DNA of 12,721 nucleotides from M0027 sp021713415 (GTDB lineage: Bacteria > Pseudomonadota > Gammaproteobacteria > Francisellales > Francisellaceae): NCBI GenBank assembly GCA_021713415.1, contig JAKJJQ010000065.1, positions 1 through 12,721 of the forward strand, in the 5' to 3' direction. Position 1 is the first letter of the stretch, and the number at the start of each line of letters is the position of its first letter. A program made the translations under genes and the position numbers. A model generated the notes under the pieces. The model ran no database searches. It had not been told where the DNA came from and saw only the letters and a program-made list of their open reading frames with translations. This document shows, piece after piece, positions 5,886 through 12,721 of this stretch.

Positions 5886-7091
5886 CTACATTTTGAAGCT
5901 TGTAATGCCATTTATTGAGCTTGCACGACCTTCATTATAAAAAAAGAGTGTCTTAGAATTTTTTCTTGGTTTCTTTGATTTTTGTTGATAGGGCGTAGTC
6001 TCTCGATCATTCTTGTCTGTATTGTGATACTGCACTTGAAATTTCTTCATGCTTGCATCCAAATCATCTGCTGCATAAATATCCCTATCTGCTAAAGCCT
6101 CAGAAAGCTTAACTGGTTTAAATGATGCAATATCTTCAGCAGTTAAAGTTGGTGTCGTTTTAACATAGCCTATAATATATGTCTGTGATGGATTATACTT
6201 AGTCTGGTTAGCTGCATCTCTCCAAACTTCGTTAAATCCTATATGTTTTAATATTTTAGATAGATATAAACTTGAAAAATATGTCCCCTTTCCTTTATTA
6301 TATTCATACTGATCTAAGTACTCTTTCATCTTTTGATCTGTAACTTCAACATCCATTAGTGACTTTATTTTCGCCTTAATGTCAAATAAAACATGCTGTA
6401 ATTCAATTTGCCTATCATGCATAATCGTACCATGCTCACTAAAAAGCAACACCCCACCTTTTTCCATCAGTGCACTTAAACGTTGCAAACTTTCAAACTG
6501 GGCATTTTGATTTGGATAATGGTGCAATACATGATTAAGACTAATAACTTGAAACAATTTACTGTATTGATTTGTTTCACTTTTAAGTGCTAAAATTGGA
6601 TCATAACCATCATAAAGTATACGATTAACATTCTCTTGTGCAATACCACAGTCACCTGCCCACATTGTCTGATCTTCAGCACAAAACAAGTCTAACCCAA
6701 TAGTCTTAGATGCTTTGAAAATTTTAGATAACCTGCTTGTCATATTCATATCACCACAACCGACATCTAAATAGTTTGGTGAGTTTAATTTTGGGTTACT
6801 CTTTATAACAACTGATGCTAAACACATTGCTTTTTGATCTAAATAAGCTTCATGCTCTAAAGGGTAAGCTTTGTCTGCTTCTTTAATTGACCCATATATT
6901 TCAAAAATGATTTTTAGATAATGTTCATCTAAGCGGTATTTTAACTGCATATTTTGATGATTTTTATCCATTTCAACTATCATATAATCTAAGTATTTTT
7001 TAGGTATTTCAATAAAGTTGTAACGTAATGTATCTTTTAAATCTTCTTGAGCTCGTTTTGTTTTAAGCATATCATCAATGTTAAGTTTCAC
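5886..7091 (-). CDS. Class I SAM-dependent methyltransferase, target unknown
   Basis: A 401-residue soluble protein with no signal peptide. The GTG at 7091 is supported by AAGGA six bases upstream. The Rossmann core spans about 105-225: motif I YLDVGCGDM (107-115), the acidic end of strand 2 in IGLDLF (131-136), SLNHVLHHYP (184-193) and GGVLLFSEHG (212-221). A helical N-terminal section of about 100 residues and a C-terminal extension of about 90 residues flank the core. The extension ends in a Lys/Arg-rich segment (KSKKPRKNSK, 371-380), unusual for a small-molecule methyltransferase and perhaps suited to binding nucleic acid or a polymer. I do not recognise a named family. It lies 52 bp upstream of the Mor-like gene and may share transcripts with it. 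A terminator separates it from the DUF938 gene. Confidence 0.75.
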   Translation of the reverse strand: MKLNIDDMLKTKRAQEDLKDTLRYNFIEIPKKYLDYMIVEMDKNHQNMQLKYRLDEHYLKIIFEIYGSIKEADKAYPLEHEAYLDQKAMCLASVVIKSNPKLNSPNYLDVGCGDMNMTSRLSKIFKASKTIGLDLFCAEDQTMWAGDCGIAQENVNRILYDGYDPILALKSETNQYSKLFQVISLNHVLHHYPNQNAQFESLQRLSALMEKGGVLLFSEHGTIMHDRQIELQHVLFDIKAKIKSLMDVEVTDQKMKEYLDQYEYNKGKGTYFSSLYLSKILKHIGFNEVWRDAANQTKYNPSQTYIIGYVKTTPTLTAEDIASFKPVKLSEALADRDIYAADDLDASMKKFQVQYHNTDKNDRETTPYQQKSKKPRKNSKTLFFYNEGRASSINGITSFKM

Positions 7092-7111
7092 ATCAAATCC
7101 TTAGGTCTTAG

Positions 7112-7154
7112 AAAAAATTGGTAATTATGAAATTTTTTGTATATTTCATAATTA
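7112..7154 (-). terminator. Rho-independent terminator after the flippase-DUF938 pair
   Basis: A perfect 12-bp inverted repeat, TAATTATGAAAT at 7122-7133 and ATTTCATAATTA at 7143-7154, has a 9-nt loop. Read on the minus strand it is followed by CCAATTTTTTCT (complement of 7110-7121), a run of six T. The stem is AT-rich and therefore weak. It would end the flippase/DUF938 transcript before the methyltransferase gene. Confidence 0.65.
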
Positions 7155-7207
7155 TCATACCTCTAAAACAACAAATAATGAAGCTTAGCGTTGTTTATTT
7201 TTTATAC

Positions 7208-7795
7208 TTAAACTAATTGCCACATCAACAAGCGATTATTTGCAGGCATATCAATATCTTTTTGAAGTTTAAATCCACATTGAGAAAGCATACTATCTAA
7301 TCTTTCAAATGGTTTAATACCACCATAACCTTGCTGTTTAAGGCTTAAGTCAAATGCTTTATTACTTTCACTTGTATAGTTACCTTGATAATTAAATGGG
7401 CCATAAATAATTAATTTTCCATTATGTTTTAGTGCTAAATGCACATGATTTAGGAAATATTCAACCTCATGATCTAACATAATATGAATGGTATTGGCAC
7501 TAAAGATAGCATCATATTTTTTCGTTGACCAATCATAATCAACCACATCCAATTCAATTGGTAAGCTTAAATTAGACCGATTAGTATTTAATATGTTTTC
7601 AGCCAAACCAGCTAAATAAATTTTACGATCACTAAATTGCCACGCTAAATTAGGCATTGATTCAGTGAAATACACGCCATGCTGGCCACTGGAACTACCA
7701 ATTTCAAGTATCGATTCATTTCCATTTAACCATTGGATTAATTGCTCTAATATTGGCGCTTTGTTCCGCTCTGTTGCTGGTGAAAAGTGCTGCAT
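7208..7795 (-). CDS. DUF938 family methyltransferase-like protein
   Basis: A soluble protein of about 195 residues from the DUF938 family (related to human METTL26), predicted SAM-binding fold, substrate unknown. Signature stretches: FSPATERNKAPILEQL (4-19), LEIGSSSGQHGVYF (motif I), SANTIHIM, IYGPFNYQGNYTSESNKAFD, and MPANNRLLMWQL at the C-terminus. All are in the usual order and the length is normal. I chose the ATG at 7795 because family members begin three to six residues before FSPA. A GTG at 7828 would add 11 residues; neither has a good Shine-Dalgarno. The gene follows the flippase stop by 46 bp (13 bp for the GTG), so translation is probably coupled. It may act in the same envelope pathway as the flippase, but that is inference. 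Confidence 0.88.
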   Translation of the reverse strand: MQHFSPATERNKAPILEQLIQWLNGNESILEIGSSSGQHGVYFTESMPNLAWQFSDRKIYLAGLAENILNTNRSNLSLPIELDVVDYDWSTKKYDAIFSANTIHIMLDHEVEYFLNHVHLALKHNGKLIIYGPFNYQGNYTSESNKAFDLSLKQQGYGGIKPFERLDSMLSQCGFKLQKDIDMPANNRLLMWQLV

Positions 7796-7841
7796 CTTCA
7801 AACTAATGTATTGATTATTTAAATACACTACAATAAAACTG

Positions 7842-9125
7842 TTATGTTAAAGTAGTTAATTTACGCAAATGAACGCGCCAGAAAAAATAAATATTTAACC
7901 CCATATAAATAAAATACGAAAGAAATATAGCAAAAATCATACCTTCTAATTGATAAAAGTAAGAGAATATCGCCCCTAAAATAGTAATTGCCACCATGGT
8001 TGTTAATATAATAAATATAATGGCAAAATGAACATTATTTGATACCTTTAAGCATGAAGAAAAAGGGCTTGTCATACCAATTAAAATTAACAAAATAAGT
8101 AATACCCTAAAATAACTAACCAGATCATGATACTCAGGCGCCATTGCACCAATTAGAATGCCAGAAAATAAATTAAACAATACAAATAAAACTAAACAAG
8201 CTGATAAGCCAAAAATAAATAATGACTTAACCGTTGAGATTACCTTATCAGGCTCATCAACTACTTTTGCTAACTCATTCACTGTAAATGTTTTTAATGG
8301 AAATATGGCAATTAACGACAAACTAAATAAAGCAATCAATACACCAAGCCTACCAACTAAATCTTCTGATCCTGAGCCAAATACTTCAAAGACAATCATG
8401 ACTAAAGAAGAAAATAAATAAGGTAAAATCGCTAATAATGCAAATGGAAAAACTAACAACTTCCATTTAACAGGCGAAATGTTAAAATTAAAGGGTTTTT
8501 GAAAGTATTCAAGTTTTAAAATGATAAGCTTTAAAATAAAGAAATAAACTAAAGTAATTACATAAGCTAATAAATAGCATATAACCGGAATATAAACTGA
8601 CTGACTACTATTTTTAAATAAAAGAATTAATATTAAAAATACAATATGCTTTACTGCATATAAGGTAGTTGATGCAATATATTTTGATTTTGACTTTAAC
8701 AGTGTAAATGCAACTAAAAAAAATGACTCCAATAATATAACAAAGCACATTAATAGAAATGGATGGTTAAACTGCTCTTTTTTAAAAATAAAATAAAGAC
8801 ATAAAAATGTTAATGTTAATAACATTAAAGTGATTGTGACAGTTGGGAAGATTATTTTCACATAAAAGGCTTTAACTTCAGCCCATTCTTTTTTTCTTAA
8901 ATGATGCTTTAATACTGGAATATATTTCGCCATAAAAGCTAAAAAGCCAAAGGTCGCTAATGCTCCAAAAAAACGCATACCTGCTACAAATGACTGAAAA
9001 TCTCCAAAATCACTTTGTGATAATTGATGTGAGATTATTGCTGTTGCTAAAAATAATAAGACCTCATTACTACCAATAATAAGAAAGCTAATAATAAATA
9101 CTTTGGCCATTTCTTTATAGTTCAT
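7842..9125 (-). CDS. MOP-superfamily polysaccharide flippase (Wzx/oligosaccharide flippase-like)
   Basis: A 427-residue integral membrane protein with about 12 hydrophobic segments and short charged loops, typical in length and layout for Wzx-like flippases that move lipid-linked glycans across the inner membrane. The N-terminal segment leads into SQSDFGDFQSFVAGMRFFGA (36-55), matching the L-s-x-x-x-[FY]G-x-[FY] pattern after TM1 in polysaccharide_synt proteins. ATG at 9125 has AAGG seven bases upstream. It is transcribed divergently from the secretin operon and leads into the DUF938 gene. No glycosyltransferase or polymerase is present in the window, so its glycan substrate is unknown. Confidence 0.8.
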   Translation of the reverse strand: MNYKEMAKVFIISFLIIGSNEVLLFLATAIISHQLSQSDFGDFQSFVAGMRFFGALATFGFLAFMAKYIPVLKHHLRKKEWAEVKAFYVKIIFPTVTITLMLLTLTFLCLYFIFKKEQFNHPFLLMCFVILLESFFLVAFTLLKSKSKYIASTTLYAVKHIVFLILILLFKNSSQSVYIPVICYLLAYVITLVYFFILKLIILKLEYFQKPFNFNISPVKWKLLVFPFALLAILPYLFSSLVMIVFEVFGSGSEDLVGRLGVLIALFSLSLIAIFPLKTFTVNELAKVVDEPDKVISTVKSLFIFGLSACLVLFVLFNLFSGILIGAMAPEYHDLVSYFRVLLILLILIGMTSPFSSCLKVSNNVHFAIIFIILTTMVAITILGAIFSYFYQLEGMIFAIFLSYFIYMGLNIYFFWRVHLRKLTTLT

Positions 9126-9227
9126 TTAGTTGCCTTTAATTAATCAACCTCTATTTCTAAGTTAATACTTTTTTGAAAATAGTGCTTAATTAGATTGGTA
9201 TATATAGCTAAATAAAATATAAGCGCT

Positions 9228-9259
9228 GTGTTACATATTATAGTTACACAATGTAACAC
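9228..9259 (+). promoter_or_regulatory. Inverted-repeat cluster, candidate enhancer for a sigma-54 activator
   Basis: GTGTTACAT at 9228-9236 is the exact reverse complement of ATGTAACAC at 9251-9259. A further half-site GTTACA (9243-9248) pairs with TGTAAC (9252-9257), so three GTTACA-type half-sites lie within 32 bp. The cluster is about 90-120 bp upstream of the predicted sigma-54 transcription start, the usual distance for an upstream activating sequence. The cognate activator is not encoded in the window. A fourth GTGTTACA lies at 9384-9391 in the leader. Confidence 0.5.
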
Positions 9260-9321
9260 CTGCTACATCCATCTTTAACTATCAATATTTTTAAATCATT
9301 ATAAAACAATAAGTTAATCTT

Positions 9322-9337
9322 TGGCATGGAAATTGCA
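9322..9337 (+). promoter_or_regulatory. Sigma-54 (RpoN) promoter of the secretin operon
   Basis: TGGCATGGAAATTGCA matches the -24/-12 consensus TGGCACG-N4-TTGC[AT] with one difference (T for C). The invariant GG (9323-9324) and GC (9335-9336) have the required 10-bp separation. Transcription should start near 9348, about 66 bp upstream of the first ATG. The intergenic region 9126-9413 holds no other gene I can support. Confidence 0.75.
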
Positions 9338-9346
9338 TGTAAGTGG

Positions 9347-9375
9347 GTGAAAGAATCACAAATGTGATGTTTCAC
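9347..9375 (+). other. Hairpin at the predicted 5' end of the operon mRNA
   Basis: GTGAAA (9347-9352) pairs with TTTCAC (9370-9375), and ATCACA (9355-9360) pairs with TGTGAT (9363-9368), giving a two-part stem with a small internal bulge. It begins at the predicted sigma-54 start, so the transcript would carry a 5'-terminal stem-loop. It may protect the mRNA or affect translation; alternatively the palindrome is a DNA-binding site. Confidence 0.4.
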
Positions 9376-9413
9376 AACCAACAGTGTTACAAACAAACTA
9401 CGAGGATAGTATC

Positions 9414-9908
9414 ATGAAAAACAGAAAATTATACGCAATAATCACAGCAGTTATTTTTAGTGCCAGTGTATCTTATGCAGATTCATTAGATAGTGACTCA
9501 GCAACTGTCACATTAAATATTGGTAAATTTGCTCAGGTAACTAATCTTGATGATTTTTCACTAAATTTAGAAGAAGGCATGGTGGATGGTCAAGCTAACT
9601 CATTCTACTCCGGTACAGATACCTATAATTTAGAATCAAATACAGGTGTTACTGTTCAATTATCATCATTCGATAACTTATCTAATGGAACTGATGAGGT
9701 TAATACAAATTATGATATTGATATTGGTGGTAATGGCGCAGAATCAGCTAGTGAAATAGGTCGAAATATGGTGAATTTTAATACACAGGCTGACTCAGTA
9801 CATAATCAAAGACATATTATTGGTGCAAGGGCGCAGTTAGGTGAAATATCAAATCAAAAAGCTGGTAGCTACTCTGCAGATATTACAATGACCGTATCAG
9901 CACTATAA
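9414..9908 (+). CDS. Small secreted protein, pilin/coat-like, unknown family
   Basis: A 164-residue exported protein, first gene of the sigma-54 operon. ATG at 9414 follows GAGGA with eight bases of spacing. The signal peptide is MKNRKLYAIITAVIFSASVSYA, with cleavage expected before DSLDSD. The mature part is acidic, without Cys, and predicted mostly beta: it opens with SATVTLNIGKFAQVTNLDDF (24-43) and ends KAGSYSADITMTVSAL, a G-x-Y-x-x-x-[IV]-x-[MV]TV-x closing strand like those of secreted Ig-like or pilin/coat-type subunits (DUF4402 or spore-coat-U-like proteins). I do not recognise the family. With the Ig-like protein and secretin downstream, it is the likely exported substrate; this is inference. 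Confidence 0.8.
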   Translation: MKNRKLYAIITAVIFSASVSYADSLDSDSATVTLNIGKFAQVTNLDDFSLNLEEGMVDGQANSFYSGTDTYNLESNTGVTVQLSSFDNLSNGTDEVNTNYDIDIGGNGAESASEIGRNMVNFNTQADSVHNQRHIIGARAQLGEISNQKAGSYSADITMTVSAL

Positions 9909-9936
9909 GTCTAATCAACTTGTGAGGGCATTTAAA

Positions 9937-11127
9937 ATGATTTTTAATATTAAAACACATATAAAAGTCATACTCTTAAAAGGGATTTTAAGCTTTTTTT
10001 CATACCTATATGCTGGAGAGCTTGGCGTTAGTCCTATGTATTTTGATTTTAATACTACTCCAGGGAGCACTCATGAGTTTGAACTCACTATCTCTGGTAA
10101 AAAAGATGGTCAACTTCAATTAACTCCCTATCAAGTTTCTCAAGCATCATCAGGTCATATGACTTTTATTAAAGTCTCTGATGACCTATCAAAAGATAAA
10201 CTAACACCAGCAAACTGGTTTATCTTTGAGAAAACCAAATATAAATTTAAACAAGGTGAAACACTCAAAATTCCAGTTAAAGTAAAAATACCTAAAGGTA
10301 CTCTAGGTAGTCAATTTGCTACTATTATGGTTGAAGAAGTAAAAGATCCTAAAAAATCTGATGGAATAGGCATCAAAGTAAGATATGCAGTTGTCATAAG
10401 CGCAAACATTAAATCAAAGAAAAAGCAAAGAGTTAAACTGAAATTAGATCAGTTAGATGTTATTTTTCATGAAGGAAAATTAATCGCAAAAATAAATGTT
10501 AACAATACCTCCAATTATCAAAGCATTATTGCAGGTAAAATCTACATTCGGGATGCAAATAAAAAGCTGATTGAAAAAATACCTGTCAATTCAAAATCCG
10601 CCTGGGAAAGACAATACCCTGCAACTTTAATCTATCCAAAAAATACAATTATGATGTACGGTATTGCTGAAAAAATTAACCTAGCAGGTAAATATCAAAT
10701 AAGCTTTAGAGGACAATACGCTAAGAAGAAAGTCTATAAAAAAGGCTCTGTCAACATCACAAAAGCCATGCTGCCGGCAACAAACAATCAAAATATTCTA
10801 TCAAATTCAGTTTTTAGCAACCAACAAATTACAGTTAAGCCGGATAAATATGGTCGTACATTCAATATTATTAAAATTCACAACCCTTATGATGAACCCA
10901 TTACAATTAATTTGGTTAATAAGAAAAAGCAACCTTGGCAGAAATCTTACTCCTATAATACGTTAAATCAAATCATCGAACCAAAAAGAAAATCAGCTAT
11001 TATTTTCAAACAAGAATTAGACCTATCAAAAGTTGAAAAAATACCAAAAAAACAACAAATACAATTTAATGTTCTCAAAAAAGATCAAACAATAACTGAT
11101 CATATAAATTTAACACTTGAGGTATAA
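9937..11127 (+). CDS. Periplasmic Ig-like protein, DUF916/fimbrial-chaperone-like
   Basis: A 396-residue exported protein. ATG at 9937 is chosen over GTG at 9922 because GAGGG (9924-9928) sits eight bases before it. The N-terminus is a signal peptide ending SYLYA before GELGVSP. Residues about 30-145 form an Ig-like domain with the pattern GVSPMYFDFNTTPGSTHEFE, then TPANWFIFE, FKQGETLKIPVKVKIPKGTL and FATIMVEE. This resembles the N-terminal domains of DUF916 (WxL-associated) proteins and PapD-like chaperones. A second beta-rich domain (about 150-265) is followed by a Lys-rich C-terminal beta section. No transmembrane anchor follows the signal peptide. The gene lies 28 bp after the small secreted protein and 4 bp before the secretin, so the three should be co-expressed. 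Inference: it stabilises or delivers the small secreted protein to the secretin. Confidence 0.7.
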   Translation: MIFNIKTHIKVILLKGILSFFSYLYAGELGVSPMYFDFNTTPGSTHEFELTISGKKDGQLQLTPYQVSQASSGHMTFIKVSDDLSKDKLTPANWFIFEKTKYKFKQGETLKIPVKVKIPKGTLGSQFATIMVEEVKDPKKSDGIGIKVRYAVVISANIKSKKKQRVKLKLDQLDVIFHEGKLIAKINVNNTSNYQSIIAGKIYIRDANKKLIEKIPVNSKSAWERQYPATLIYPKNTIMMYGIAEKINLAGKYQISFRGQYAKKKVYKKGSVNITKAMLPATNNQNILSNSVFSNQQITVKPDKYGRTFNIIKIHNPYDEPITINLVNKKKQPWQKSYSYNTLNQIIEPKRKSAIIFKQELDLSKVEKIPKKQQIQFNVLKKDQTITDHINLTLEV

Positions 11128-11131
11128 AGTC

Positions 11132-12560
11132 ATGAAGTGTACAGCCATATATTTAACTATATTATTTCTGATCATTACCGTTATATCTGGCTGCGCATCT
11201 AACAATAAAGACTATGCACCACAATTAGCTAATGGAAGCTATAATGAGGTTTTATCTAGAATGCAAGCTGGCATTGGCGACCAGAAAGCAAATAAAAACT
11301 ATCAACTAGATAAAGAAAGAATGGTCATCTATGGCAATAAAGATAAGAATAATAAGCGCCAATATAAACCAAAAATGAACTGCTTAACTAATGAGAAAAA
11401 ACTAAATTTATCTGGTATTTCTAATGTAACACTCAATCTAATAGAAAGTGATTTACGCGAAGCTTTAATTGAGATAAGTATGCTAACTGATGTACCCATT
11501 GTTATGGATGAGTCAGTTGAAGGAATTGTTACTGCAAATATTAATGATAAATCGCTAGAAGTGGCATTAGATATGATGCTATCAATTGGCAACTATGCAT
11601 ATAAAGTTAAAGAAAATTACATATTAGTAGGTAGTGCTCAAGCAGATAATCCAACCATATCTCAACTATCTAATACCTGTATTTATAAACCTGAAAACTT
11701 AAAGCCTATCGAAATTGTTGAATTATTATCGCCCTATTATAGACAATATGTTACATTTTCAAAAAACTCACGCCATTTAACAATCACGGCTCCTAAAAAT
11801 ATTCAAAAAAAGCTTTCAGCTGATATTTTAAAATTAGACTTTCCACCTGAGCAAGTGCTACTTGAAGTTAGTATAATAGAAATAAGCTCAGATGCCCTAA
11901 GGGTCATGGGAATTGACTGGGGGCAATTAATGTTTGTTGATCAGAGAAATATTAATGCAACTAATATAGGGATTACAAATAGTGGTATTGATCAAACCGT
12001 TGACTTTTCTAGCTATATGAATGCATCTAATCCGTACATCACATTTCTATCAGCAGTTAAGTTTCTCTCTGATAAAGGTATGGCAATGGTAAAAGGAATG
12101 CCAAGTATTGTTACATTAGATGGCCATATTGCAAATTTTAATTCAACACAAACAATTTGGTTTACACCTGATCGAAACTATAGCCAAAATACAAAAACAG
12201 TAGAGTTAACTTATGGTATTAATTTAGAAATTATTCCAAAACTTGCCCATAATAATATGGTTAAACTTGATATTATTAAAGCTGGAGTAAGTGATCTTAC
12301 TCACTCTTCTCGAGGTACAAGCCCAAAAGTCATCTCTCATAGCATTTCAAATACCATACGTGTTGGTAACGGCGAAACACTCGTAATGGGTGGATTATTA
12401 CAGAAGAAAAACTATGTCAAAAAACTCTCAAATTCCAGGCTTAGGTGATATTCCAGTAGCTGGCTATTTATTCAAACAAGATGGTAAGGGTAGTTATACA
12501 ACTGAGGTAATGATTGTAATTACACCAAGAATACTAAAAACCAATGAACAACTAACCTAA
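11132..12560 (+). pseudogene. Outer-membrane secretin lipoprotein, frameshifted near the 3' end
   Basis: Secretin of the type II/type IV pilus class (closest in feel to MshL/PilQ). ATG at 11132 has GAGGT eight bases upstream, inside the end of the preceding gene. The lipobox is VISGC with Cys21. An STN-type domain spans about 98-168 (NVTLNLIESDLREALIEIS), an N-domain about 190-240, and the secretin barrel domain from about 240, with VLLEVSIIEISSDALRVMGI and IRVGNGETLVMGGLLQKK. In the A6 run 12419-12424 the frame is lost: the intact frame stops at 12448 (438 residues), while skipping one A yields NSQIPGLGDIPVAGYLFKQ and TEVMIVITPRIL to a TAA at 12558-12560 (475 residues), the canonical secretin ending. 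It may be a mutation, a sequencing error or slippage-based phase variation. No secretion ATPase or pilotin is visible. Confidence 0.85.
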
Positions 12561-12594
12561 GTAGTTTAAGGATCAACTATGATATGCTTTAAAC

Positions 12595-12721
12595 TGTGTG
12601 ATTCATAAAGATCGTTTCAACATTTTCTGTTAATATTTATCTATTATGGAAGCTAAAATTAAAGCCCGTTTACAATGGGTTAAACTTTATGAATTAAAAC
12701 AAGATGCTGGCTATGTTTGTA
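12595..12721 (+). mobile_element. Left end of an IS481-type insertion sequence (runs off window)
   Basis: The sequence starting near TGTGTGATTCATAAAGATCG leads within about 50 bp into a transposase start. IS481-family ends usually begin with TGT, so 12595-12600 is a reasonable left boundary, but the right end and target duplication are outside the window and the exact border is uncertain. It lies 35 bp downstream of the secretin C-terminal reading frame. Confidence 0.5.
12646..12721 (+). CDS. IS481-family transposase, N-terminal fragment
   Basis: ATG at 12646 opens a frame still open at the window edge (25 codons seen). The peptide begins MEAKIKARLQWVKLYELKQD and continues AGYVC, matching the N-terminal helix-turn-helix of IS481 transposases, which read x-R-L-x-WV-x-LY-E-x-x-x-D-AG-x-V-C before the CGISRPTLRKW-type helix. 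The DDE catalytic domain lies beyond the window. The start has no strong Shine-Dalgarno. Confidence 0.7.
   Translation, partial: MEAKIKARLQWVKLYELKQDAGYVC

Noticed and set aside
7494..7509. TGGCACTAAAGATAGC as a sigma-54 promoter
   Set aside because: Spacing between GG and GC is 11 rather than 10 bp and it lies inside the DUF938 coding region.
8158..8421. 87-codon frame on the plus strand inside the flippase gene
   Set aside because: Antisense shadow of a convincing membrane protein; composition is meaningless and there is no ribosome-binding site.
11329..11592. 87-codon minus-strand frame inside the secretin gene
   Set aside because: Antisense to the well-matched STN domain; no independent support.
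12419..12425. Programmed -1 frameshift at AAAAAAC in the secretin gene
   Set aside because: The reading phase of the heptamer is wrong for a -1 slip, and the downstream secretin frame needs +1 (or -2), so a standard -1 site does not fit.
12563..12595. AGTTTAA/TTAAACT inverted repeat as a terminator for the secretin operon
   Set aside because: Only 7 bp, AT-only apart from one pair, a 19-nt loop and no T-run; it also touches the probable IS boundary.
1..12721. Whole window as a composite transposon bounded by two insertion sequences
   Set aside because: The edge elements belong to different families (IS110 and IS481), and the left one is dead, so they cannot have moved the region together.

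Overview
The window is AT-rich DNA (by eye about two thirds A+T) from a Gram-negative bacterium, most likely a gammaproteobacterium. The evidence is outer-membrane machinery (CsgG, a secretin lipoprotein), lipoboxes, a sigma-54 promoter and a DUF938 protein. I cannot name the genus. It looks like an accessory surface-structure region, with a decayed IS110-type transposase at the left edge and the start of an IS481-type transposase at the right edge.

Left half (435-5833, minus strand): a small, unusual curli (functional amyloid) locus. In transcription order it holds a Mor-like helix-turn-helix regulator, csgF, csgG (overlapping csgF by 23 bp), and two paralogous secreted curlin-like proteins of 511 and 580 residues. 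Both carry a few curlin Q-x-G-x-x-N motifs near the N-terminus, then an array of 23-residue units that lacks the regular Gln/Asn ladder of CsgA. The array starts at residue 281 in both, with 6 exact units in one and 9 in the other, which accounts exactly for the 69-residue length difference. No csgE, csgB, csgC or csgD is visible. Each fibre gene is preceded by a strong GGGAGGTG ribosome-binding site driving a tiny leader ORF and is followed by a related hairpin.

Middle (5886-9125, minus strand): a MOP-type polysaccharide flippase, a DUF938 methyltransferase-like protein, an AT-rich terminator, then a class I SAM-dependent methyltransferase of unknown target.

Right half (9126-12560, plus strand): a three-gene operon behind a near-consensus sigma-54 promoter (9322-9337), with an upstream inverted-repeat cluster that could bind an activator and a hairpin at the predicted 5' end of the mRNA. 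The genes encode a small secreted protein with a pilin/coat-like C-terminus, a two-domain periplasmic Ig-like (chaperone or DUF916-like) protein, and a lipoprotein secretin. The secretin is frameshifted in an A6 run at 12419-12424; removing one A restores the canonical secretin C-terminus. I read this as a possible chaperone-plus-secretin surface-protein export system, and it is the best candidate here for something undescribed. No ATPase or inner-membrane partner is seen before the IS481 element.
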